Origin: an uncultured Oscillibacter sp.
GTDB lineage: Bacteria > Bacillota > Clostridia > Oscillospirales > Oscillospiraceae
Assembly (NCBI GenBank): GCA_910589315.1
Contig: CAJUTB010000035.1
Coordinates: 1 to 30,390, forward strand
DNA length: 30,390 nt
Direction of reading: 5' to 3'
Shown here: positions 15,480 through 23,261 of the stretch, piece after piece
How the letters are laid out: the number at the start of each line of letters is the position of its first letter
Position numbering within the stretch: position 1 is the stretch's first letter
The notes under the pieces: model-generated
Database searches by the model: none
The model's input: only the letters and a program-made list of their open reading frames with translations
What the model was told of the DNA's origin: nothing
Position numbers and translations under genes: made by a program

Positions 15480-16163
15480 ATGTAACGCCGGAATTTTTGG
15501 AAGAGATCACGCGTCAGGTTGTAGCGGCGTTGACTTCCGGAATGCCCGCCGCCGGTCCCCGTGGACTGCTGGTAGGCGAAAGCGGCTGGACGCCCGCGGT
15601 CTCCGGCTGTCTTTGGGCGGAGGAGGCCGAGTATCAGGGGGATATCTCCCCCTATACCATGGTGGTTTGCCGTGAGGTCAGCTGTGCCCAGCTTTGCGAT
15701 ATGGCCCTGGGCCGGGACGCCACTCCGGCGGCCTGCGCGGTTTCCAAGGCGTTGCTGGCGGGCAAGCCTGTGTATTTGGCGGAGGAGGGGCTTCCCCACC
15801 GGGCCAGCCGGGCGGCGGCCAATCCCCGCTATTACGCCATGCTGGAGGACTATGTAACCCATCTGACTCAATTTGGCGTCCGGGTGGCCCCCGCACGGAA
15901 TTGGAGCGGCTTTTGAGCGGCCAGAACGCCGCTCCGAAGGAACTGTGCGTTTCTCCGGAACCCCAGCCGGCTCCGCCCGCCGGGGATGCGGCAGAGGGAG
16001 AGCCTTTCTGCGGCGTTCTGACGGCAGACGAGGCCCGCCGTCTGGCGAAGACCTGCGGCGGAACCTCCGCCTGGGCCGCGGAGCCGTTCTGACGCCCTTG
16101 GCGCGGGACGTTTTGCGGGAAAAGCAGGTGTCGCTGGTCCGGGAGGAGGATACAAGATGTTGA
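15476..16163 (+). pseudogene. Eut accessory protein of unknown role (TIGR02536-like), two apparent frameshifts
   Basis: The first frame gives an intact N-terminal part of 146 aa: MNVTPEFLEEITRQVVAALT (encapsulation-like helix), then GLLVGESGWTPAVSGCLW, AACAVSKALLAGKPVYLAEEGLPHR and YYAMLEDYVTHLTQFGVRVAP. A second frame continues ELERLLSGQNAAPKELCV through TADEARRLAKTC, and a third ends LGRGAVLTPLARDVLREKQV. One missing base in the C-run at about 15888-15892 and a second shift near 16060-16080 join them into about 228 aa. The order suggests the conserved hypothetical ethanolamine utilization family TIGR02536, found in clostridial eut operons; this is from memory. It overlaps pduL by four bases and eutN by seven. 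The function is unknown, and the lesions may be sequencing errors in GC-rich DNA. Confidence 0.72.
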
Positions 16164-16420
16164 TTTGCGAGGTCACTGGTCACGTTTGGGCCACGAAAAA
16201 GGAACCCTCTTTATCGGGACTGAAAATGATGGTCGTACGGGAGATGACGCCGGACTACCAGCCCACCGACCGGACCTTTGTGGCGGCGGACGTGGTGGGA
16301 GCCGGTATTGGGGAATGGGTGTTGACCGTCAGCGGCAGTACCGCCCGCCGGGCCTTTGGAAAGGACGAGGTGTCCGCGGACGCGGCCATTGTGGGAATCA
16401 TCGACAAGCTGGAAATGTGA
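16157..16420 (+). CDS. eutN: EutN/CcmL pentameric vertex protein
   Basis: The protein is 87 aa, within the family range. The N-terminus MLICEVTGHVWATKKEPSLSGLKMMVVREM and the segment VAADVVGAGIGEWVLTVSGSTARRAF are diagnostic of EutN/CcmL proteins, whose pentamers cap the corners of bacterial microcompartments. The ATG at 16157 follows GGGAGGAGG and overlaps the end of the preceding broken gene. It is intact. Confidence 0.94.
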   Translation: MLICEVTGHVWATKKEPSLSGLKMMVVREMTPDYQPTDRTFVAADVVGAGIGEWVLTVSGSTARRAFGKDEVSADAAIVGIIDKLEM

Positions 16421-16430
16421 GGAAACAAAC

Positions 16431-17780
16431 ATGGAACTGCTGGAACAAATCAAACAGGCCGGTATTGTGGGCTGTGGCGGGGCCGGATTTCCTACCCATG
16501 CCAAGCTGAATTGCCAGGTGAGTACGTTTATTGTCAATGGCGCAGAGTGCGAGCCGTTGCTGCGTACGGCCCGCTGGCTGATGCGCCACCGGGCCGCTGA
16601 GATCGTCACCGCCGCCGGACTCTGCGGCAACGCGGTGGGGGCCGGACAAATTTACATTGCGTCCAAGGGGCATTATACCCAGGCTGTGGAGGCGATCGGC
16701 AAAGCAATTGAGGACTTGAAAAGTCCGGTGAAGCTGTTCCGTCTGCAAAACTACTACCCGGCCGGAGACGAACAGGCTCTGGTTTTGGAAGTCACAGGAC
16801 GGACGGTTCCTCCCGCCGGTATTCCCCTGGACGCGGGAGCGGTGGTGTCCAATGTAGCTACCATGAGCGCGGTTTACGACGCGGTTCAGGGCGAAGCCTT
16901 TACGCAGAAATACCTCTCGGTTACCGGCGAGGTGGCCCATCCTGCGATTCTGCGGGTTCCGGTGGGCACGCCGTTGCTGGAATGCGTAGAGGCCGCCGGA
17001 GGCACACCGCTGGACGAATACCGCATTCTTTGCGGCGGTCCCATGATGGGAAAGCTCTATACCATGGAGGAGGCCCAACGGGAAACCGTCGCCAAGACAA
17101 CCTCCGGCATCACGGTTCTGCCGCCGGACATTCCTCTGGTAAAAGACCGGGAAACGCCCCTTCGGGTGATTCTGCGGCGGGCAAAAACCTCGTGCACCCA
17201 ATGTTCCCGGTGTACAGACCTTTGTCCCCGGCACCTGTCCGGACACCCGCTGCGGCCTCATATGATTATGAGAAAGCTGGCATACGCCGCAGACCCCCAA
17301 GAGATTCTGGAAGATACGGATATCCGTCAGGCGTTGCTTTGCAGTCAGTGCGGCGTATGCGAGGTTTATGCCTGTCCGATGGGCCTCCAGCCCCGGCAGG
17401 TCAACCTCTATGTAAAAGGCGAGCTGTCCAAGGCCGGGATTCGCTACGACCGGACCGGCAGAGACTGGACGCCGGAGGAGGCTCGGGAATGGCGGAAAAC
17501 GCCTTCCCGCCGGATGGCGGTCCGTCTTGGCGTGGGCAAATATTACGACTATGAGATTGACACGCTTCTTACGCCGGATATCCGCCGGGTCCGCCTGCCG
17601 CTGAAGCAGCACATTGGCTCTCCCGCTGTGCCGGAGGTACGGGTAGGGGATACGGTGGCGCTGGGCCAGCGTATCGCCAGTTGTCCGGACGGTGCGTTAG
17701 GCGCGCATCTTTGTGCCAGTATCGGCGGCGTAGTTACGGCGGTGGACGACGCGATCACCATTGAGAGGGGGAACGCCTGA
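16431..17780 (+). CDS. pduS: PduS/RnfC-like iron-sulfur flavoprotein
   Basis: The protein is 449 aa. The N-terminus has the glycine-rich GCGGAGFPTHAKL typical of RnfC/NuoF-like NADH/FMN-binding modules. Two 4Fe-4S motifs follow, CTQCSRCTDLCP (about residues 252-265) and CSQCGVCEVYACPM (about 303-317). PduS of propanediol compartments uses NADH to reduce cobalamin for the adenosyltransferase and may pass electrons across the shell through PduT. A PduT-like gene follows immediately (TGATG overlap), as in pdu operons. Here it probably serves EutT. The start ATG at 16431 follows a GAGGAAA site. An RnfC label is the alternative, but no other rnf genes are nearby. Confidence 0.9.
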   Translation: MELLEQIKQAGIVGCGGAGFPTHAKLNCQVSTFIVNGAECEPLLRTARWLMRHRAAEIVTAAGLCGNAVGAGQIYIASKGHYTQAVEAIGKAIEDLKSPVKLFRLQNYYPAGDEQALVLEVTGRTVPPAGIPLDAGAVVSNVATMSAVYDAVQGEAFTQKYLSVTGEVAHPAILRVPVGTPLLECVEAAGGTPLDEYRILCGGPMMGKLYTMEEAQRETVAKTTSGITVLPPDIPLVKDRETPLRVILRRAKTSCTQCSRCTDLCPRHLSGHPLRPHMIMRKLAYAADPQEILEDTDIRQALLCSQCGVCEVYACPMGLQPRQVNLYVKGELSKAGIRYDRTGRDWTPEEAREWRKTPSRRMAVRLGVGKYYDYEIDTLLTPDIRRVRLPLKQHIGSPAVPEVRVGDTVALGQRIASCPDGALGAHLCASIGGVVTAVDDAITIERGNA

Positions 17781-18325
17781 TGGAGACCATCGGCTTTTTA
17801 GAATTAAACAGCATCGCTAAGGGCATTGAGGCGGCAGACGCCATGCTCAAGGCGGCAGAGGTCCGCCTCATTACCGCCCGCCCCAGTTGTCCTGGAAAAT
17901 ATCATGTCCTGGTTACCGGCGAGGTGGCCGCAGTACAGTCATCTGTAGAGGCGGGCATGGAAACCGCCTCCGCAAATGTTCTGGACCAGGTGGTAATTCC
18001 CAGAGTGCATCCCCAGGTTATTGCGGCTATTGGCCTCTCCACCGTGCCGGAGCAGTCCAACGCCGTGGGCATTTTGGAGTATTTCAGCGTGACGGCTTCC
18101 CTCTATGGAGCGGACGCGGCGGTCAAGGCGGCGGATGTCACGCTGCTGGAAGTGCGTCTGGGTACGGGAATCGGCGGCAAGTCCTTCGTGGTGATGACGG
18201 GCAATGTCTCCGCTGTGACGGAGGGTGTGGAGGCCGGCGCGGCTTCGGCGGGGGACTCTGGTCTTCTGGTCAGCCGCGTGGTAATCCCCAGCCCCCACCC
18301 GGAGCTTTTTGAAAGCCTGTATTGA
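17780..18325 (+). CDS. pduT: PduT-like tandem-BMC shell protein with pore cysteine
   Basis: The protein is 181 aa with two BMC domains. The first is ETIGFLELNSIAKGIEAADAML, ending VVIPRVHPQV. The second begins AVGILEYFSVTASLYGADAAVKAADV and ends SRVVIPSPHPELF. PduT trimers hold a 4Fe-4S cluster at the central pore through a cysteine near position 38; C37 in RPSCPGKYH fits that residue. With the adjacent PduS-like protein it can form an electron path through the shell. The start overlaps the pduS stop by one base. It is intact. Confidence 0.9.
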   Translation: METIGFLELNSIAKGIEAADAMLKAAEVRLITARPSCPGKYHVLVTGEVAAVQSSVEAGMETASANVLDQVVIPRVHPQVIAAIGLSTVPEQSNAVGILEYFSVTASLYGADAAVKAADVTLLEVRLGTGIGGKSFVVMTGNVSAVTEGVEAGAASAGDSGLLVSRVVIPSPHPELFESLY

Positions 18326-18347
18326 GCCAGGAAAGCGAGGAGACAAG

Positions 18348-18695
18348 ATGCCGGAGGGAAAACAGCGAATTATACAGGAATTTGTTCCAGGCAAGCAAGT
18401 GACGCTGGCCCATATCATTGCAAACCCGGTGGACGATCTGTTCAAGAAACTGGGAATTACAACTGAAAACAAAGGGGCCATCGGAATCATGACCATTACG
18501 CCCAGTGAGGGCGCGATCATCGCCGGAGACGCAGCCAGCAAGGCGGCGGACGTGTATTTGGCTTTTATCGACCGATTCAGCGGCTCCATGGTGGTCTCCG
18601 GGGACGTGGAGAGCGTGGAAGCATCCTTAATCGCCGTGATGGACGCGCTCCATGGTACGCTGGGCTTTACGCCAGCCCCCATTACCCGGACATGA
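18348..18695 (+). CDS. eutS: EutS, BMC shell hexamer protein
   Basis: The protein is 115 aa, the usual EutS length. It contains RIIQEFVPGKQVTLAHIIANP and KGAIGIMTITPSEGAIIAGDAASKAADV, typical of the permuted EutS/PduU BMC class, and ends FTPAPITRT. EutS hexamers are bent and contribute to shell edges. The start at 18348 is chosen for the GCGAGGAGA site just upstream; an earlier in-frame ATG lies inside the pduT-like gene. Confidence 0.93.
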   Translation: MPEGKQRIIQEFVPGKQVTLAHIIANPVDDLFKKLGITTENKGAIGIMTITPSEGAIIAGDAASKAADVYLAFIDRFSGSMVVSGDVESVEASLIAVMDALHGTLGFTPAPITRT

Positions 18696-18706
18696 GAGGA
18701 CGCGAA

Positions 18707-19156
18707 ATGAAAAAAATCATGTTGGTCGGACGGACCGGCGCGGGAAAAACCACTTTCTGCCAGGCTTTATACGGTCAGGAATTGTGCTACCAGAAAACCC
18801 AGGCGGTGGAGGTGATTCACGGAGCCATTGACACGCCGGGAGAGTACCTGGAAAACCGGAGGCTCTACCGCGCCCTGATTGTAATATCTGCGGAGGCTGA
18901 CCTGATGGTCCTCTTGCAGGATTGCACTGACGAACAGTGCTGGTTTGCCCCTGAATTTGCGGGAATGTTTGGAAAGCCTGCTGTTGGACTGGTCACGAAG
19001 ACCGATCTGGCGGCAAATGAGCAAGCGGTTCGGGAGGCGGAGGAAAAGCTGATTCTGGCGGGCTGTGAGCGGATTTTTCATATCAGCAGTATAGAACGTA
19101 CAGGCATCGATGAAGTAAGGGATTACATCGGCCTGACATTAGGACGGAGCTTATGA
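18707..19156 (+). CDS. eutP: EutP, small P-loop NTPase
   Basis: The protein is 149 aa. It has a Walker A motif GRTGAGKT (residues 8-15), a DTPGEY switch-II-like motif (42-47) and TKTD (97-100) in place of NKxD, all typical of the EutP/PduV Ras-like family. EutP has been linked to acetate kinase activity and to the compartment, though its role is not settled. The ATG at 18707 is preferred because it puts MKKIMLVGRTGAGKTT at the N-terminus. The ATG at 18692, overlapping the eutS stop, is possible. The stop overlaps the next start by four bases. Confidence 0.92.
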   Translation: MKKIMLVGRTGAGKTTFCQALYGQELCYQKTQAVEVIHGAIDTPGEYLENRRLYRALIVISAEADLMVLLQDCTDEQCWFAPEFAGMFGKPAVGLVTKTDLAANEQAVREAEEKLILAGCERIFHISSIERTGIDEVRDYIGLTLGRSL

Positions 19157-20280
19157 TAACTACATTTTCGGTACCAACCACCATTTATCTGGGAAGCAAG
19201 GCGTTGGAACAGCTTCCCTCGCTTCCCATACATAAAGTCCTTCTGGTATGCGACCCGTTTTTAATTCAAAGCGGCGGTGTCAAAGTGGTGACGGACCGCC
19301 TGGAGGCGATGGGCGCACAGTGGGAACTGTTTGACCAGATTGTCCCAGATCCCACAGTAGATCTGGTGAGCGCGGGCGTGGCCCGTATTCTGGATTACCG
19401 GCCAGACACTCTGCTTGCCTTGGGCGGCGGTTCCGCTATGGACGCCGGAAAGGCGATCAATTTTCTGTATAGTCAGATGGGCGCGGCGAAGAAGCCTTTG
19501 TTTATCGCCATTCCCACCACCTCCGGGACGGGCAGCGAAGTAACCTCTTTCTCGGTGCTTTCCGATACCCAGGCAGGCGCAAAATATCCCTTAGTGGATG
19601 ACCGAATGCTCCCGGAATTTGCGCTGTTGGACCCGTCCTTGGCCCTGAGCGTTCCTTCCCAGGTGACGGCGGATACTGGCTTGGACATTCTAACTCACGC
19701 GATGGAGGCTTATGTATCCCCTTCCGCCAGCGACTTTACCGACGCTTTGGCAGAGAAAGCCCTTGCTCTGGTATTTGCGTATCTTCCAAGAGCTGTGAAA
19801 AACGGCGGAGATTTCGAGGCCCGTGAGCGGCTGCACAATGCCTCCTGCATGGCGGGAATCGCCTTCAACAATGCCTCTCTTGGCATCTGCCACGGCATGG
19901 CCCATCCGTTAGGCGCGCTGCTGCATCTTCCTCATGGCAGAAGCAACGCTCTGCTTTTGCCGCATATAACGGCTTTCAACGCGGGCCTAAACGAGACGGG
20001 AGATTTCCCCGCTCGGACACGATACGCTGCGCTTGCCAAATTGACCGGCGGCTGCTGTTATTCAGAAACTGTGGCGGTCCAAAGCCTGATACGCAAGATT
20101 CAGAATTTGATGACGGAAACAGGAATACCGCATAAGCTGGAGGACGCGGAGCAACGCGCCCTGGTTTCGGAACGGCTGGACAATCTGACGGAAGCAGCTC
20201 TGGCGGATCGCTGCACCGGAGGAAATCCCCGGTCCGCTCAACCGGAGCAGGTGAAAAAGCTGTATCAAAAGCTGATATAA
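19153..20280 (+). CDS. eutG: Iron-dependent alcohol dehydrogenase, EutG/PduQ type
   Basis: The protein is 375 aa of the group III alcohol dehydrogenase family. The NAD site is GGGSAMD (residues 91-97). The iron ligands are visible as D178 (TGLD), H182 (LTHAMEAY), H247 (CHGMAH) and H261 (LPHG). It reduces acetaldehyde to ethanol and regenerates NAD for EutE. No encapsulation helix is seen at either end, so it may enter the shell through partner contacts. It is the last gene of the operon and is followed by a strong terminator. Confidence 0.92.
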   Translation: MITTFSVPTTIYLGSKALEQLPSLPIHKVLLVCDPFLIQSGGVKVVTDRLEAMGAQWELFDQIVPDPTVDLVSAGVARILDYRPDTLLALGGGSAMDAGKAINFLYSQMGAAKKPLFIAIPTTSGTGSEVTSFSVLSDTQAGAKYPLVDDRMLPEFALLDPSLALSVPSQVTADTGLDILTHAMEAYVSPSASDFTDALAEKALALVFAYLPRAVKNGGDFEARERLHNASCMAGIAFNNASLGICHGMAHPLGALLHLPHGRSNALLLPHITAFNAGLNETGDFPARTRYAALAKLTGGCCYSETVAVQSLIRKIQNLMTETGIPHKLEDAEQRALVSERLDNLTEAALADRCTGGNPRSAQPEQVKKLYQKLI

Positions 20281-20307
20281 AAGCGGTGAAATTTTATATT
20301 TCAAGCG

Positions 20308-20353
20308 AAACGTGCGTCACAGGAGAATTATCTCTTTTGTGACGCACGTTTTT
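20308..20353 (+). terminator. Terminator of the eut operon
   Basis: AACGTGCGTCACA (ending 20321) pairs perfectly with TGTGACGCACGTT (20338-20350) across a 16-base loop and is followed by Ts. It lies 28 bp after the eutG stop. Confidence 0.88.
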
Positions 20354-20676
20354 GGATTCGTATTATTTTGGCGGAGAATTCGATTTTTGTAGAAATTTTC
20401 CGCTGCAGTCGTTGATGGCGGTGGAATCGGTTATGGGAAGAACAGTATCAGGGCTGGAAAAAGGACAGCGCTGCCGCCAAGAAATCTCTTGACGGGCTGA
20501 GGGAGACGCATCAACGCCTTTCCCAGTAGGTCAATGGACGGTATGAAACCTTTTGCCGGGTGAAATCAGCAAGGGGAGATATCTCACCGGACCGACAAAA
20601 TTGCGGCGAACGTTTTCAAAGGTGAAGTCCCATCTGGAGGCTATGGAGGCTAGAGCGATTCCGGCAGTGCAATAAA
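20354..20676 (+). other. Gene-poor spacer with a possible coding remnant
   Basis: No intact gene is seen. One plus frame from about 20416 to the TAG at 20527 reads like a charged coiled coil (LWEEQYQGWKKDSAAAKKSL and onward) and continues after that stop as VNGRYETFCRVKSARGDIS. This could be a decayed gene, but I cannot assign it a family. Confidence 0.25.
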
Positions 20677-20734
20677 TTTGTAAGAAATTCGTAAGAATTT
20701 TGTCGAGTTGTTTGTAAGAAATACCCTGTATACT
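20677..20734 (+). promoter_or_regulatory. Direct-repeat operator and promoter of the TraX-like gene
   Basis: TTTGTAAGAAAT occurs at 20677-20688 and 20711-20722, with a related TTCGTAAGAA at 20688-20697. The GTAAGAA cores start at 20680, 20691 and 20714, i.e. 11 and 23 bp apart, on one DNA face. A TATACT -10 (20729-20734) follows without a good -35. This arrangement suits activation by an OmpR/PhoB-type response regulator; the regulator is unknown. Confidence 0.5.
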
Positions 20735-20780
20735 GTTCCAAGAACAGCTCCCCTGCAAAGGGGGAAAAGGAGGATTTTCT

Positions 20781-21617
20781 ATGAATTATCGACAGCTCAA
20801 AATCTTTGCGGTGGTTTGCATGGTCTTTGATCATGTGGTCCGAATCTTTCCGCTCACCAACTTTTTTGCACCGCTTGGCGATTTCTTTTGGAACTGCGGC
20901 TGGAACGGCCTGTCTGATTGGCTCATGAATGACTTCACATTATACTTAATGTTCATCGGACGCCTGGCCGCCCCGATTTTCCTCTATTGCATTACCCTGG
21001 GCTTTCTCCATACCTCCAACGTCTGGCGATACCTGCGCCGCATCCTGATAACAGCCGTCATTGCACAAGTTCCCTACACGCTGTTTGACTTGGCCGAAAG
21101 CCGTCTCTATAACATCGAAGGCGATTGGCGCGAAACCGGCCTGAACATTCTGTTTACCCTGACGCTTGGCCTGCTGGTTTTAATCGTCCACGAGGAACTG
21201 AAAAAACGAAAACTGATAATATTCAGTCCGCTTGTCCTTGCGGCTGCAACGTGGCTTGCCGTACAGCTTTCCATGGAGGGAGGAAAGGGCTACATTTTCC
21301 TGATCTTTATCTATTACATATGCCGCAACTGCACCCGTTGGCAAAAAGTACTGCTGTTCATCCCTGCCATTATGCTGTCCCGGTACGGCCTGGTTTGGTG
21401 GGTGATCAAAAGCATTGGAACCGAGGAATTTACCGGCGCGCTCAGAAACTGCGTCCTGAACGTTTTGGGCAACTACTTTGGAATGCTGGTCACTTTAACT
21501 TACAACGGTGAAAAAGGCAAAACCGGCAAAGGCTTTCAGTTCTTCATGTACGCCTTCTATCCCGCGCATTTCGCCCTTTTGGCCCTGATCGGGTTCCTGC
21601 GTCCGCCGCTGCTGTAA
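20781..21617 (+). CDS. TraX-family integral membrane protein
   Basis: The protein is 278 aa with about seven to eight hydrophobic segments. The pattern MNYRQLKIFAVVCMVFDHV, GRLAAPIFLYCITLGFLHT with a following RYLRRI, and YAFYPAHFALLALI near the C-terminus is that of the TraX family. TraX of the F plasmid acetylates pilin, but chromosomal homologues in Firmicutes are of unknown function and belong to a wider acyltransferase-like membrane group. The start at 20781 follows AAAGGAGG. It stands alone between the eut terminator and the ribosomal operon, and its promoter shows response-regulator-type repeats. Confidence 0.82.
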   Translation: MNYRQLKIFAVVCMVFDHVVRIFPLTNFFAPLGDFFWNCGWNGLSDWLMNDFTLYLMFIGRLAAPIFLYCITLGFLHTSNVWRYLRRILITAVIAQVPYTLFDLAESRLYNIEGDWRETGLNILFTLTLGLLVLIVHEELKKRKLIIFSPLVLAAATWLAVQLSMEGGKGYIFLIFIYYICRNCTRWQKVLLFIPAIMLSRYGLVWWVIKSIGTEEFTGALRNCVLNVLGNYFGMLVTLTYNGEKGKTGKGFQFFMYAFYPAHFALLALIGFLRPPLL

Positions 21618-21760
21618 AACCCTATATAAAATGTATCCGCCAAAACCGGACTGAACCGCCCGAAAAACGGGCAAGATCAAACACAGGCCCATAAAAAGCA
21701 AGCCTTCCCCATAAAATTTTTCCGAAAATGGAAAAATTACCATCAATTTGTTAAAAATGC
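21618..21760 (+). other. Spacer between the TraX-like gene and the str operon
   Basis: This is an A/T-rich stretch with one small hairpin (GCCCG-A5-CGGGC near 21658-21673) lacking a T-tract. I see no gene and no clear terminator for the TraX-like gene. Confidence 0.4.
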
Positions 21761-21789
21761 TTGACGGGCCGGAAAACACGTGCTATAAT
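21761..21789 (+). promoter_or_regulatory. Promoter of the str ribosomal operon
   Basis: TTGACG (21761-21766), a 17-bp spacer and a perfect TATAAT (21784-21789), with an A/T-rich upstream segment. It lies 100 bp before the L7Ae-like gene. Confidence 0.75.
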
Positions 21790-21888
21790 ACCGAACTGCG
21801 TGGGCGGACCGCGAATTTTGCTATGTATGCAGATCAAATCCGCTCTGCGCCGAAAATTGTGCAAGACAAAGCGGGAGGAGGGAGTTCC

Positions 21889-22131
21889 ATGCTGTCGGAG
21901 CTGGCCTCCGCAAAACGAGTGGCAGGCGTCAAGCAATCACGCAAAGCCATCCGCGAGGGCCGCGCAAAGCGCGTCTACCTCGCCTGCGACGCGGACGAGG
22001 CCATCACAACCCCTCTCGCCGCCGAGTGCGCCGCTGCCGGAATCCCGGTGGAAACCCGCTGTACCATGGCCCAGATCGGAACCGCCTGCCGCGTTGCGGT
22101 GGGAGCCTCCGCCGCTGTGGTTCTGGGGTGA
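21889..22131 (+). CDS. Ribosomal protein L7Ae/L30e family (YbxF-like)
   Basis: The protein is 80 aa, starting MLSELASAKRVAGVKQSRKAIREGRAKRVYLACDAD and containing the family's VETRCTMAQIGTACRVAVGASAAVVL tail. YbxF of Bacillus binds kink-turn RNA and is encoded directly before rpsL, the same position as here. The start at 21889 is supported by GGAGGAGGGA just upstream; the longer frame would begin upstream of the promoter. Its precise ribosomal role is not established. Confidence 0.88.
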   Translation: MLSELASAKRVAGVKQSRKAIREGRAKRVYLACDADEAITTPLAAECAAAGIPVETRCTMAQIGTACRVAVGASAAVVLG

Positions 22132-22212
22132 GATTTTTTGGTTTTTTCGGAATAGCTTTCGGGCTATCCGCAAAAAATAGATTTCAAAAATATGAAAGAA
22201 AGGAGAAATTCA

Positions 22213-22629
22213 ATGCCTACCTTTAACCAGCTGGTCCGCAAGGGCCGGGAACAGGCGACGTACAAGTCGAACTCTCCCGCTTTGCAGTTTGGACTCAACA
22301 CCCTCAAGACCAGAACGACGAACCAGTCCTCCCCCCAAAAGAGAGGCGTCTGCACCGCCGTTCGTACCGCAACCCCCAAGAAGCCCAACTCCGCCCTTCG
22401 GAAAATCGCCCGTGTGCGTCTGACCAACGGCTATGAAGTCACCGCCTATATCCCCGGCGTCGGCCATTCCCTTCAGGAACACTCCGTGGTCATGATCCGC
22501 GGCGGCCGTGTCAAGGACCTCCCCGGCGTCCGTTATCACATCATCCGCGGCGTACTGGACACCCAGGGCGTTTCCGGCCGGATGCAGGCCCGTTCCAAAT
22601 ACGGCGCCAAGCGGCCCAAGGCCAAATAA
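22213..22629 (+). CDS. rpsL: 30S ribosomal protein S12
   Basis: The protein is 138 aa. It begins MPTFNQLVRKGRE, carries the decoding-centre loop TPKKPNSALRKIARVRLTNG and the second conserved loop GGRVKDLPGVRYHIIRG, and ends RSKYGAKRPKAK. S12 is essential for decoding accuracy. The lysine site associated with streptomycin resistance (TPKKPNSAL) has the wild-type residues. The start at 22213 follows AAAGGAG; an earlier ATG at 22192 lies in the leader. Confidence 0.98.
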   Translation: MPTFNQLVRKGREQATYKSNSPALQFGLNTLKTRTTNQSSPQKRGVCTAVRTATPKKPNSALRKIARVRLTNGYEVTAYIPGVGHSLQEHSVVMIRGGRVKDLPGVRYHIIRGVLDTQGVSGRMQARSKYGAKRPKAK

Positions 22630-22769
22630 GCGAAATTTCCCGAACGCTTTGCCGAACAGGTTTATATAGATGCGCGAGCATGTACCACTTCGGCAGGCAT
22701 CCACGGAAGGCCAATCCGCCTTTCGAGTACCTATGAGATCATAGAGTAATTATGAAGGAGGGAAGCATA

Positions 22770-23240
22770 GTGCCCAGAAGAGGTAATGTTCCCAAAAGAG
22801 AAATTCTGCCCGACCCGATGTATGGCTCGGTCCTGGTGACGCGGCTGATCAACAACGTCATGCTGGACGGCAAGAAGGGCGTGGCGCAGAAGGTGGTCTA
22901 CGGCGCCTTTGATCAGATCAAAGACAAGACCGGCAAAGACCCCGTTGAAGTATTCACCCAGGCGATGGAAAACATCATGCCGACCCTGGAAGTCAAGGCC
23001 CGCCGTGTGGGCGGTGCAAACTATCAGGTTCCTATGGAGGTCCGCCCCGCCCGCCGCACTACCCTCGGCCTGCGCTGGCTGACCAACTATTCCCGCGCCC
23101 GCAGCGAGCGCACCATGGCCGAACGCCTTGCTGGCGAGATCATGGACGCCGCCAACAACACCGGCGCGGCTGTGAAGAAGCGCGAGGACGTGCACAAGCA
23201 GGCGGAAGCCAACAAAGCCTTCGCGCATTTCCGCTGGTAA
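22770..23240 (+). CDS. rpsG: 30S ribosomal protein S7
   Basis: The protein is 156 aa, the standard length, beginning PRRGNVPKREILPDPMYGS with the conserved PMEVRPARRTTLGLRWL and ending KAFAHFRW. S7 nucleates assembly of the 30S head. The GTG start at 22770 is chosen because AAGGAGGG is spaced correctly and the N-terminus matches other S7 proteins; an upstream ATG at 22752 would overlap that site. The 140-bp gap after rpsL shows no gene and no obvious terminator. Confidence 0.97.
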   Translation: MPRRGNVPKREILPDPMYGSVLVTRLINNVMLDGKKGVAQKVVYGAFDQIKDKTGKDPVEVFTQAMENIMPTLEVKARRVGGANYQVPMEVRPARRTTLGLRWLTNYSRARSERTMAERLAGEIMDAANNTGAAVKKREDVHKQAEANKAFAHFRW

Positions 23241-23261
23241 GCTAGTTAGGAGAAAACAAGT

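Noticed and set aside
22630..22769. An S7-type autoregulatory RNA or small gene between rpsL and rpsG
   Set aside because: No convincing fold or coding frame with a ribosome binding site was seen.
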